Shown in pieces: positions 9,978 through 19,348 of a DNA stretch of 64,000 nucleotides; the first letter of the stretch is position 1; the number at the start of each line of letters is the position of its first letter. The notes below the pieces were generated by a model that saw only the letters and a program-made list of their open reading frames with translations, was not told the DNA's origin and made no database searches. Source of the stretch: Polymorphobacter megasporae (lineage in GTDB: Bacteria; Pseudomonadota; Alphaproteobacteria; Sphingomonadales; Sphingomonadaceae); assembly GCF_018982885.2 (NCBI RefSeq), contig NZ_CP081848.1, positions 3,782,001 through 3,846,000 on the forward strand. Reading direction: 5' to 3'. The translations under genes were made by a program, and so were the position numbers.

Positions 9978-11003
9978 ATGATGCCGCTCCGCTGCCTCGA
10001 CGATGCCGATCGCAGCCTCGATGCAGTGGCGTTGTCCCCCCTGGAGTGGGCGGCGCTGACCGCAACCAACCGCCATGTCCGGCACCTGCGGATGCACTGT
10101 TGCGGGTCGCCGGTTGCGCTGAAGACGTCGCGCCTCGGCACGCGCTTCTTTGCGCATTTCGCACTTGGCGGCTGCGCTTCGGGGGACGAGTCGCCCGAAC
10201 ATCTTCACCTCAAGGCGCTGGCGATCACCGCTGCGCGCGCTGCCGGGTGGACCGCTGAAGCCGAGGTTTCGGGAACCACTTCCGGCGGTGAGCCGTGGCG
10301 CGCCGACGTGCTGGCGACGCGGGGGAAGCATCGCGTCGCAGTCGAGGTCCAATGGTCGGGGCAGGCCGACGACGAGACCGCGCGACGACAGGCGCGCTAC
10401 GCCGCGAGCGGGGTCCGCGCCTTGTGGCTGTTCCGGCGACCTGGCTTCGCGATCGACCCCGACGTCCCCGCGGTTCGGGTTCGCGGCACGCTGGCGGCGG
10501 GACTGACGGTACAGGGCTTGCCAGTTGCGGACTTCCTCGCGGCGGTGTTCGACCGGCGGCTCAAGTTCGGCATCCCGAGCAGGGTCGCCGCGAAGATCGT
10601 GGTCGGCGGGATCGTCGTCACTTGTTACGGCCTGCGATGCGGCGCGTTCAACCGCGCGGTCGAGCGCGTCGTCGTCAGCGCCGGGACCAACGACTGCCAC
10701 ATGGCGCTGTCGCACCTTAGTGACCATTTAGGCCCGAGAGCGGCCGTTCTCGCGACTCTGCCCCGCGACAAGCAGCGCGGGCCGATCCGATTGAGGACAT
10801 TGCAGGGGCGGACCTATCTCGCCAACACTTGCTTCTCCTGCGGCCTGCCATTCGGCGAGGCCTATCTCACCGATCTCAACAGCCGCTGGACGATCGCCAG
10901 TACGACGATCGTTATCGACAAGGCTTGGGCGGCATCCATCGCTGCGGTCCATGAGTTCGATCCCGTCTGGTCGGTGGTTGCGCGCGACCCCGCCTTCGCC
11001 TAG
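9978..11003 (+). CDS. CoiA-like competence/nuclease family protein
   Basis: A 341-residue protein I assign to the CoiA-like family. The N-terminal segment reads [20 protein letters not shown] and is followed by a PD-(D/E)XK-type nuclease core, with [22 protein letters not shown] as the candidate D...ExQ active site. The C-terminal third has a paired-cysteine segment ([15 protein letters not shown]) that may bind zinc. CoiA takes part in natural transformation in Gram-positive bacteria; in alphaproteobacteria its role is not established. It starts 71 nt from divergent recR and ends 10 nt before fmt. Start at the ATGATG pair at 9978 is a choice; an upstream in-frame ATG at 9918 exists. Confidence 0.65.
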   Translation: MMPLRCLDDADRSLDAVALSPLEWAALTATNRHVRHLRMHCCGSPVALKTSRLGTRFFAHFALGGCASGDESPEHLHLKALAITAARAAGWTAEAEVSGTTSGGEPWRADVLATRGKHRVAVEVQWSGQADDETARRQARYAASGVRALWLFRRPGFAIDPDVPAVRVRGTLAAGLTVQGLPVADFLAAVFDRRLKFGIPSRVAAKIVVGGIVVTCYGLRCGAFNRAVERVVVSAGTNDCHMALSHLSDHLGPRAAVLATLPRDKQRGPIRLRTLQGRTYLANTCFSCGLPFGEAYLTDLNSRWTIASTTIVIDKAWAASIAAVHEFDPVWSVVARDPAFA

Positions 11004-11013
11004 CCCCACGCCG

Positions 11014-11949
11014 ATGCGGATCGCTTTCATGGGAACCCCGGCGTTCGCCGTGCCCGCGCTCGACGCGCTCGTTGCGGCGGGGCACGACGTCGTTGCGGTC
11101 TATACTCAGCCGCCGCGCCCGGCGCAGCGCGGCAGGGCGGTGACGCGCTCGCCGGTCCACCTCCGAGCCGAGGCGCTGGGGATTCCGGTCCTGACCCCGG
11201 TCAACTTCAAGGACGATGCCGACCGTGCAGCGTTCGCGGCGCTCGATCTCGACCTCGCCGTGGTCGCCGCCTACGGGTTGATCCTGCCGCAGGCGGTTCT
11301 CGATGCGCCGCGCTGTGGATGCCTCAACATCCATGCATCGCTGCTGCCGCGCTGGCGGGGTGCCGCGCCGATCCAACGCGCGATCCTCGCCGGTGACGAG
11401 GCGACCGGCGTGACGATCATGGGCATGGAGCGCGGGCTCGACACCGGGCCGATGCTCCTCGTCGAGGCGACCCCGGTCGACCGCAAGACCGCCGGCGAGC
11501 TGACCGCCGAGCTTGCCGCGATCGGTGCCCGGCTGATCGTCGACGCGCTCGCCCGGCTCGATGCGCTGGCGCCGATCGTCCAGCCCGAGGGCGCGACCTA
11601 CGCCGCCAAGATCGACAAGGCCGAGGCGCGACTCGACCTGACGCTCCCCGCCGCCGCAGTCGAGCGCGGCATCCGAGCATTCAACCCCTTCCCCGGCGCG
11701 TTCATCGAGATCGGCGGCGAGCGGCTCAAGCTCCTTGCGGCGGACGTGGTCCACGGCGACGGCCCTCCCGGTACGATCCTCGACGACCGGCTAACGATCG
11801 CCTGCGGCACCGGGGCGATCCGCCCGACTCTTGTTCAACGCGCGGGCAAGCCGGCGATGGCGGCGGCGGCGCTGCTCAACGGTTGGCCAGTCGCGCCGGG
11901 AACGGCGCTTGGGGGCTGGCCGCTCCCCACCGGCACCCGGCTCGGATGA
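11014..11949 (+). CDS. fmt: Methionyl-tRNA formyltransferase
   Basis: Fmt formylates initiator Met-tRNA using 10-formyltetrahydrofolate. The 311-residue protein starts [16 protein letters not shown] and contains the catalytic region [20 protein letters not shown] and [11 protein letters not shown], plus the C-terminal OB-like domain (about residues 205-311). The gene overlaps truA by four bases (ATGA), a linkage common in proteobacteria. Placement near def links formylation and deformylation. Confidence 0.96.
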   Translation: MRIAFMGTPAFAVPALDALVAAGHDVVAVYTQPPRPAQRGRAVTRSPVHLRAEALGIPVLTPVNFKDDADRAAFAALDLDLAVVAAYGLILPQAVLDAPRCGCLNIHASLLPRWRGAAPIQRAILAGDEATGVTIMGMERGLDTGPMLLVEATPVDRKTAGELTAELAAIGARLIVDALARLDALAPIVQPEGATYAAKIDKAEARLDLTLPAAAVERGIRAFNPFPGAFIEIGGERLKLLAADVVHGDGPPGTILDDRLTIACGTGAIRPTLVQRAGKPAMAAAALLNGWPVAPGTALGGWPLPTGTRLG

Positions 11950-12716
11950 CCCGCTTCCGGCTGACCGTCGAATATGACGGCGCCCCGTTCATGGGCTGGC
12001 AGCGCCAGCACCACGGCCCGAGCGTCCAGGGCGCGATAGAGGCGGCAATCCTCAAGACGACGGGCGAGACCGTCGTCGTTACCGGCTGCGGCCGGACCGA
12101 CGCCGGCGTCCATGCCGAAGGCCAGGTCGCGCATGTCGATGTCGAGCGGGCGATCGACGCCTTCCGGTTGATGGAGGCAGTGAACGCCCACCTCCGGCCG
12201 CTGCCCGTCGCGATCGTCGCGTGCGAAGTCGCCGACCCCGCGTTCCACGCGCGCTTCGACTGCATCGGGCGCAGCTACCGCTACCGTATCGTCAACCGCC
12301 GCGCGCCGCTGGTGCTCGACCGCGGGCGGGCGTGGCAGGTCGCGGTCCCGCTCGACGCGGCGGCGATGCACGACGCGGCACAACTGCTCGTCGGGCGGCA
12401 TGACTTCACCACCTTCCGCTCGGTCCGCTGCCAGGCGCGGTCACCGGTCAAGACGCTCGACCTGCTGATGGTCGAACGCGACGGACCGGTCATCACGATC
12501 GCGGCGGCGGCGCGGTCTTTCCTCCACCATCAGGTCCGGTCAATGGTCGGATGCCTGCGGCTCGTTGGCGAAGGCCGCTGGTCGGCGGGCGACCTTGCTG
12601 CGGCATTGGCGGCACGCAACCGCCTCGCACTTGGGGTTAACGCGCCCCCCGAAGGGCTAACTTTCGTCGCCGCCACCTACGCCAAAGTGTCGGCTGACTT
12701 TACACCCGAGCGGTAA
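11946..12716 (+). CDS. truA: tRNA pseudouridine(38-40) synthase
   Basis: TruA isomerises uridines 38-40 in the tRNA anticodon arm. The 256-residue protein has the catalytic aspartate in [11 protein letters not shown] (D52). It also shows the conserved [16 protein letters not shown] segment and the C-terminal [14 protein letters not shown] motif. It is translationally coupled to fmt through an ATGA overlap. Confidence 0.96.
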   Translation: MTRFRLTVEYDGAPFMGWQRQHHGPSVQGAIEAAILKTTGETVVVTGCGRTDAGVHAEGQVAHVDVERAIDAFRLMEAVNAHLRPLPVAIVACEVADPAFHARFDCIGRSYRYRIVNRRAPLVLDRGRAWQVAVPLDAAAMHDAAQLLVGRHDFTTFRSVRCQARSPVKTLDLLMVERDGPVITIAAAARSFLHHQVRSMVGCLRLVGEGRWSAGDLAAALAARNRLALGVNAPPEGLTFVAATYAKVSADFTPER

Positions 12717-12765
12717 AGTTCGAACGCCATTGCACGACTCCAGTGACTTACCCACCAGTCAACAA

Positions 12766-12782
12766 CTGGCATGACCTTTGCT
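12766..12782 (+). promoter_or_regulatory. Putative sigma-54 (-24/-12) promoter
   Basis: CTGGCATGACCTTTGCT fits the sigma-54 consensus YTGGCACGRNNNTTGCW with one mismatch (T for C). The invariant GG and GC are exactly ten bases apart. The -12 element ends 12 nt before the ATG of the small reading frame at 12795. No enhancer-binding protein gene is in the window. Confidence 0.45.
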
Positions 12783-12794
12783 TGATGGTTAACG

Positions 12795-12977
12795 ATGGAG
12801 CCGCTCCGCCGATGGGTCCATGTCCTTGGGAGACCCGTGTTGCATAACCGACCGAGCCGCGGTTTCGCCCGAATGAACCTCGTGTGGGTTCTGGGGATCG
12901 CAGCGGGTGTCGTCGCCGGTGGGGTCGTCGCGTACGGCGTAATGAGCAGCAACGCCGAGGTCGCGTCCTCGCGCTAG
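12795..12977 (+). CDS. Small single-span membrane protein, hypothetical
   Basis: The 60-codon frame ends in a 34-residue segment beginning MNLVWVLGIAAGVVAGG, which forms one hydrophobic helix followed by a polar tail. Translation may start at 12795, close to a predicted sigma-54 promoter, or at the internal Met at 12873; no strong Shine-Dalgarno precedes either. Its TAG shares the CTAG tetranucleotide with the stop of the convergent oxygenase gene. I do not recognise the protein and it could be non-coding. Confidence 0.4.
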   Translation: MEPLRRWVHVLGRPVLHNRPSRGFARMNLVWVLGIAAGVVAGGVVAYGVMSSNAEVASSR

Positions 12978-13897
12978 ATCAACCCGATTTCGCGAAGCCG
13001 CTGCCGCAGGAAGGCGTCGGCAGTGATCGGCTCAACCCCCTCCCCACCCAGCGGCTCGATCAGATAGTCGGGCCGGAAGTGCAGGAAGAACGGCGTCGAA
13101 TAGCGCGCGACGCGGGCCCGCTCGGGAGCTGGATTGACCACCCGGTGCGTCGTCGACGGCAGCGCCCCGCCGGTCAGCCGGTCGAGCATGTCGCCGATGT
13201 TGCAGACCAGAGTCCCCGCGGGAGCCTCGATGTCGCGCCACACCCCCGTGCGGTCGAGCAGTTGCAGCCCAGCCTCGTCGGCTCCGAGCAACAGCGTGAT
13301 GACGTTGATATCCTCGTGCGCCCCCGCGCGGACCGCCGCCGGGGTGCCGGTCACCGGCGGATAATGCAGCAGCCGCAGGATCGAATTGCCATCATGGGTC
13401 GGACCTTCGAAGAAGTCCGCCGCGAGCCCGAGGTGGAGCGCGATCGCGCGGAGGACGCGGCCGCCAGCGGTGTCGAGAGCGGCGAACAGCGCAGCGACGG
13501 CGGGGTGGAAGTCGGGGACCTCGCTCGGCCAGACGTTATCGGGCATCGTCGCCCGGAGCGGGTCGCCGGGGGGCAGGTCGCGCCCCATGTGCCAGAATTC
13601 CTTGAGATCCGAGGCGCTCGCGCCCTTGGCGGTCTCGATGCCGAACGGCGTCAGGCCGCGCTGCCCGCCGCCGCCGGGGATGTGGTAGCGCCGCTTGACC
13701 GGCTCGGGCAGTGCGAAGAACGCCTTGGTAGCGGCAAGCGCGCGGTCGATCAGCGCGGCATCGATGCCGTGGTCGGACACGACCGCGAACCCGGTCCGAC
13801 CGAAGGCGTCGCCGAATGCCGCTGCGGCCGCTGCCGGGTCGGTCTCGACGAGGCTGAGCGGGATCGGCGCGATGTCGGCGGTCGTTCCAGGGGTCAC
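12974..13897 (-). CDS. 2-oxoglutarate/Fe(II) oxygenase, isopenicillin N synthase-like
   Basis: A 307-residue protein of the IPNS-like dioxygenase family. The N-terminal DIOX_N domain has FGRTGFAVVSDHGID. The C-terminal jelly-roll supplies the iron ligands AHEDINVITLLL (HxD) and TTHRVVNP (second His), and the RYSTPFFLHF stretch holds the Arg-x-Ser that binds 2-oxoglutarate. The substrate is unknown; this bacterial group is often annotated only as isopenicillin N synthase family oxygenase. It lies between the small membrane ORF and tRNA-Met. Confidence 0.88.
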   Translation of the reverse strand: MTPGTTADIAPIPLSLVETDPAAAAAAFGDAFGRTGFAVVSDHGIDAALIDRALAATKAFFALPEPVKRRYHIPGGGGQRGLTPFGIETAKGASASDLKEFWHMGRDLPPGDPLRATMPDNVWPSEVPDFHPAVAALFAALDTAGGRVLRAIALHLGLAADFFEGPTHDGNSILRLLHYPPVTGTPAAVRAGAHEDINVITLLLGADEAGLQLLDRTGVWRDIEAPAGTLVCNIGDMLDRLTGGALPSTTHRVVNPAPERARVARYSTPFFLHFRPDYLIEPLGGEGVEPITADAFLRQRLREIGLI

Positions 13898-13918
13898 GGC
13901 GGCGTTCCTGTCGGGCGG

Positions 13919-13992
13919 TAGCGGGAGAGGGACTTGAACCCCCGACCCCAGGATTATGATTCCCGTGCTCTAACCAGCTGAGCTACCCCGCC
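13919..13992 (-). tRNA. tRNA-Met (CAU), probably elongator
   Basis: Read on the minus strand, GGCGGGG pairs with TCCCGCT to form the acceptor stem. The D arm is GCTC-AGCTGGTTA-GAGC, the anticodon stem CGGGA/TCCTG encloses loop ATCATAA with anticodon CAT, and the T loop is TTCAAGT. CCA is not encoded. Position 1 pairs as G-T, unlike initiator tRNAs. CAU could also be a lysidine-modified tRNA-Ile, but the body resembles elongator tRNA-Met. Confidence 0.9.
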
Positions 13993-14130
13993 CGGCCCGA
14001 CCCGACGTGCGGGAGGCGCGATATAGTCGCGAGAGCCCCTGCGGGTCAATGCCGGGTCGCGGAGCGCTAAGTTCAAAATAAGTTCACACAAAAGCATGTG
14101 TTTTCGCGTCGCCCTTTCTGCAGGACGCGA

Positions 14131-14216
14131 GACGATTGTGCACCGATGAGAAAGAACAGGTGCCGCCCAGTGGCGACTCGGCAAACGTATCGTAAACCGC
14201 CGCCTGTAGGACAGCG
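14131..14216. other. Conserved short block, possible leader peptide or RNA element (copy 1)
   Basis: ATG at 14146 opens a 12-codon stretch encoding MRKNRCRPVATR. A nearly identical stretch occurs at 32061 (MRKNACRPVATR). In both, TGTAGGACAGCG follows at the same distance (59 and 58 nt after the A of ATG). Within the 12 codons the only non-silent difference is codon 5. Read on the minus strand the same block gives VATGRHxFFLIG, and third positions coincide on both strands, so strand cannot be settled. It lies between tRNA-Met and the isoaspartyl peptidase; in this copy the plus frame stays open into that gene. Confidence 0.45.
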
Positions 14217-14266
14217 AATACGTCGCCGATTGCCGCCGCCGGATGCAGCCGCTACCACCCTTTCCG

Positions 14267-15193
14267 ATGTCCGCTGCTCCTCACTCCGACTGGTCGCTCG
14301 CAATCCACGGCGGGGCCGGCGGCATGAGCCGCGACAACCTGACACCCGAGGCTGATGCCGCCGCGCGCGCCGCGCTATCGGCCGCCCTCGACGCCGGGGC
14401 GGCGGTCCTCGCTGCCGGTGGCACGGCGCTCGATGCGGTCGCGGCGGCGGTCCAGTCGCTTGAGGATGCGCCCGAATTCAACGCCGGGCGCGGCGCGGTG
14501 TTCACCGCCGACGGCACGGTCGAGCTCGACGCCGCGATCATGGAGGGCACCACCCGCCACGCCGGGGCGGTGGCGCGGGTGACACGCACGCGCTCGCCGG
14601 TCGCGCTCGCCCGCGCGGTGATGGAGCAGACCCCGCACGTCATGCTCGCCGGGATCGGCGCCGACGCGTTCGCGCTGACCACCGGGCTTGAGCAGGTCGA
14701 CCCGGCGTGGTTCCGCACCCCTGAACGCGCGCGCCAGTTCGCCGAGGCGGGCACGACGTTCGACCGCGCGATGAAATACGGCACCGTCGGCGCGGTCGCC
14801 CGCGACATTCACGGCCACGTCGCCGCCGCAACCTCGACCGGCGGCGTCACTGGCAAGCGCTGGGGCCGGATCGGCGATTCGCCACTGATCGGCGCGGGCA
14901 CCTACGCCGACGACCGCGCCGCCGCGGTATCGGCGACCGGGTCGGGCGAGGACTTCATCCGCCTCGGCGTCGCCCACGAGCTTTGCGCCCGCGTCCGGCT
15001 GCTCGGCGAGAGCGTCGCCGATGCAGCGCGGACGCTGATCGCCGAGGTCGGCGCGGTCGGCGGCGCCGGCGGGGTCATCGCCATGTCCCCCGCCGGCGAC
15101 GCGACCTGGACGTGCAACACCAGCGGCATGTACCGCGGCTCGGTCACGTCGACGACCCCGCCGCGCGTCGCCATCTACGCCGACGAGGCCTAG
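14267..15193 (+). CDS. Isoaspartyl peptidase / plant-type L-asparaginase
   Basis: A 308-residue Ntn-hydrolase that cleaves isoaspartyl dipeptides and asparagine. The precursor self-cleaves before the threonine in KYGTVGAVARD to give alpha and beta chains, and the first chain begins with the typical SLAIHGGAGG. The beta chain contains TSTGGVTGKRWGRIGDSPL and ATGSGEDFIR. ATG 14267 was preferred to an upstream ATG at 14243 because it is closer to the conserved start. The ferredoxin reductase begins 3 nt after its stop. Confidence 0.92.
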   Translation: MSAAPHSDWSLAIHGGAGGMSRDNLTPEADAAARAALSAALDAGAAVLAAGGTALDAVAAAVQSLEDAPEFNAGRGAVFTADGTVELDAAIMEGTTRHAGAVARVTRTRSPVALARAVMEQTPHVMLAGIGADAFALTTGLEQVDPAWFRTPERARQFAEAGTTFDRAMKYGTVGAVARDIHGHVAAATSTGGVTGKRWGRIGDSPLIGAGTYADDRAAAVSATGSGEDFIRLGVAHELCARVRLLGESVADAARTLIAEVGAVGGAGGVIAMSPAGDATWTCNTSGMYRGSVTSTTPPRVAIYADEA

Positions 15194-15196
15194 CCG

Positions 15197-16417
15197 TTGG
15201 TCCATGACGTCCTGATCGTCGGCGGCGGACAAGCGGGGGCGCAGGCGGCGATCTCGCTGCGGCAAGGCGGCTTCACAGGCTCGATCACCATCGTCGGCGA
15301 GGAGATCGACCCGCCGTACGAACGCCCGCCGCTGAGCAAGGACTATCTCGCCGGCGACAAGACCGCCGACCGCCTCGCGCTCCGCCCGCAGGCATTCTGG
15401 CGCGAGCGCAACGTCACCCTCCTCCCCGGCCAGCACGTCACCGCGGTCGACCCTGTTCGACATTGCGTGGCGACAGCATCGGGCTCGACGATGGGCTACG
15501 GCAAACTCATCTGGGCGGCGGGGGGCCATGCCCGCGCGCTGCCGGTCCCGGGCGGCACGCTCGCGGGCGTGCACTCGATCCGAAGCCGCGCCGACGTCGA
15601 CGCGCTGACCGCCGATCTCGCGCGGACCGACGACGTCGTCATCGTCGGCGGCGGCTATATCGGCCTCGAAGCCGCCGCGGTGCTGTCGAAGACGCGCAAG
15701 CGCGTGACGATCCTCGAGGCGCTCGACCGCGTCCTTGCGCGCGTCGCCGGCGAACCCGTGTCGCGCTTCTACGAGGCCGAGCACCGCGCCCACGGCGTCG
15801 ACGTCCGCCTCGGCGCGGGGATCGAGGCGTTTGAGGGGACCGCGCACGTCACCGGGGTCCGCACGACCGGCGGCACGATTCCGGCCGGTGTCGTCATCGT
15901 CGGCATCGGCCTCGTCCCATCGGTCGCGGCGCTCGCTGCCGCCGGGGCGGTGACGCACAACGGCGTCGAGGTCGACGACCATAACCGCACCTCGCTGCCC
16001 GACATCTTCGCGATCGGCGACTGTGCCCATCACGCCAACGCCTTCGCCGACGGCGCCGGCATTCGGCTCGAATCGGTGCAGAACGCGATCGACCAGGCGA
16101 AGGTCGTTGCCGGGGTGATCCTTGGTACACCGCGCCCATATCATGCGGTGCCGTGGTTTTGGTCGAACCAGTATGACCTCAAGCTTCAGACCGTCGGGCT
16201 GAGCGCCGGCCACGACGCCACCGTCGTTCGCGGCACCCCCGAGTCGCGGTCGTGGAGCCTGATCTATCTCCGCGGCGGGCGGGTCATCGCGCTCGACTGC
16301 ATCAACAGCGCGCGCGATTTCGTCCAGGGCAAGGCGCTCGTCGAGGCGGGGCTGGCTGCCGACCCGGCATCGCTGGCCGACAATACAGTGCCGCTCAAGT
16401 CACTGCTGGCGGCCTGA
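15197..16417 (+). CDS. FAD-dependent ferredoxin NAD(P)H reductase
   Basis: A 406-residue reductase of the rhodocoxin/putidaredoxin reductase type. The N-terminal FAD Rossmann motif is LIVGGGQAGAQAA, PPYERPPLSKDYL follows, the NAD-binding motif is VIVGGGYIGLEAA, and FAIGDCAHH marks the second FAD contact. Such enzymes pass electrons from NAD(P)H to a [2Fe-2S] ferredoxin that serves a P450 or oxygenase. Neither partner is adjacent. Start is TTG at 15197, immediately after the peptidase stop; no in-frame ATG fits. A decayed copy of its last 18 codons lies at 32195-32251. Confidence 0.92.
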   Translation: MVHDVLIVGGGQAGAQAAISLRQGGFTGSITIVGEEIDPPYERPPLSKDYLAGDKTADRLALRPQAFWRERNVTLLPGQHVTAVDPVRHCVATASGSTMGYGKLIWAAGGHARALPVPGGTLAGVHSIRSRADVDALTADLARTDDVVIVGGGYIGLEAAAVLSKTRKRVTILEALDRVLARVAGEPVSRFYEAEHRAHGVDVRLGAGIEAFEGTAHVTGVRTTGGTIPAGVVIVGIGLVPSVAALAAAGAVTHNGVEVDDHNRTSLPDIFAIGDCAHHANAFADGAGIRLESVQNAIDQAKVVAGVILGTPRPYHAVPWFWSNQYDLKLQTVGLSAGHDATVVRGTPESRSWSLIYLRGGRVIALDCINSARDFVQGKALVEAGLAADPASLADNTVPLKSLLAA

Positions 16418-16463
16418 CGCGGACCGCTTGGAATGATCCGAACGTCTCGGTTAGACGGCAGGC

Positions 16464-16874
16464 ATGGCACGCCCAGACATGAGTCTCACCGTGGTCGGCG
16501 GCCTCCATCCCAACAAGGACGGAAGCAACCGCTTGTTCGAGATGGCCCTGTGCCTCCCGGGTGAGCCGGTGCAGCTTGTCCGGGAGCCGCGCAATCCGAT
16601 CGATCCGTCCGCCGTCGCCGTGTTGAGTGCGCGCGGCATTCAGCTCGGCTATTTGTCGGCGGAGCGGTGTGGCTGGATTGGCGCCCGCCTTGCCCAAGGG
16701 GACGACATCCGCGCGGTGTTTCAATTTGCGAGCAGCGGTGTTGCCGTCATCCGCGTGAGCTTCGGTGGCGACCTGCCGGAGCTGCCCGCTTCGTCGCCCA
16801 CCCCTGCGAAGCCGGCGACCGATGACAGCGGTTTCTATCCCGACGATATCCCTGACGACGACTATTACGCCTGA
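16464..16874 (+). CDS. Stand-alone HIRAN-domain protein
   Basis: A 136-residue protein. Residues 7-95 match a HIRAN domain: LTVVGGLHPNKDGSNRLFEM, then PGEPVQLVREPRNPIDPSAV and GIQLGYLSAERCGWIGARLA. HIRAN domains bind 3'-OH single-stranded DNA ends in helicases such as HLTF, and stand-alone copies occur in bacteria with unknown roles. The C-terminal tail is acidic and disordered, ending DDIPDDDYYA. It lies alone between the ferredoxin reductase and katG. Confidence 0.75.
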   Translation: MARPDMSLTVVGGLHPNKDGSNRLFEMALCLPGEPVQLVREPRNPIDPSAVAVLSARGIQLGYLSAERCGWIGARLAQGDDIRAVFQFASSGVAVIRVSFGGDLPELPASSPTPAKPATDDSGFYPDDIPDDDYYA

Positions 16875-16998
16875 TGGCAGCGCCGCTAACGACGATCGTG
16901 ACGCGAATATCATTGGCTACCGTGCCCGCCGACGAACCTGCCGCGCACGATTGATATAACCGAGCAGCCGCGCCTCCGATCACTAAAGTCGAATAAAT

Positions 16999-17015
16999 CG
17001 ATTGGACGGCAATCG
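16999..17015. promoter_or_regulatory. Inverted repeat in the katG promoter region
   Basis: CGATTG-gacgg-CAATCG is a perfect dyad ending 48 nt upstream of the katG start codon, just before GAGTATAAGT, which could act as a -10 element. It may be an operator for a peroxide-responsive regulator; it is too short to name one. Confidence 0.35.
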
Positions 17016-17033
17016 GCGCGGGGACGAGTATAA

Positions 17034-19286
<2,253 letters not shown>

Positions 19287-19293
19287 GGAAAGT

Positions 19294-19328
19294 TCGGGGC
19301 GGGCACGTGAAAGCGTTGCCCGCCCCGA
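19294..19328. terminator. Bidirectional hairpin terminator between katG and the MscS-type gene
   Basis: TCGGGGCGGGCA pairs perfectly over 12 bp with TGCCCGCCCCGA, with an 11-nt loop. It sits between the two convergent stop codons and can serve both genes. Confidence 0.75.
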
Positions 19329-19348
19329 CTAACACCGCACAGCCCCGT

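Noticed and set aside
14375-16213. 612-codon minus-strand frame across the peptidase and ferredoxin reductase
   Set aside because: Spans two convincing plus-strand genes and has shadow composition.
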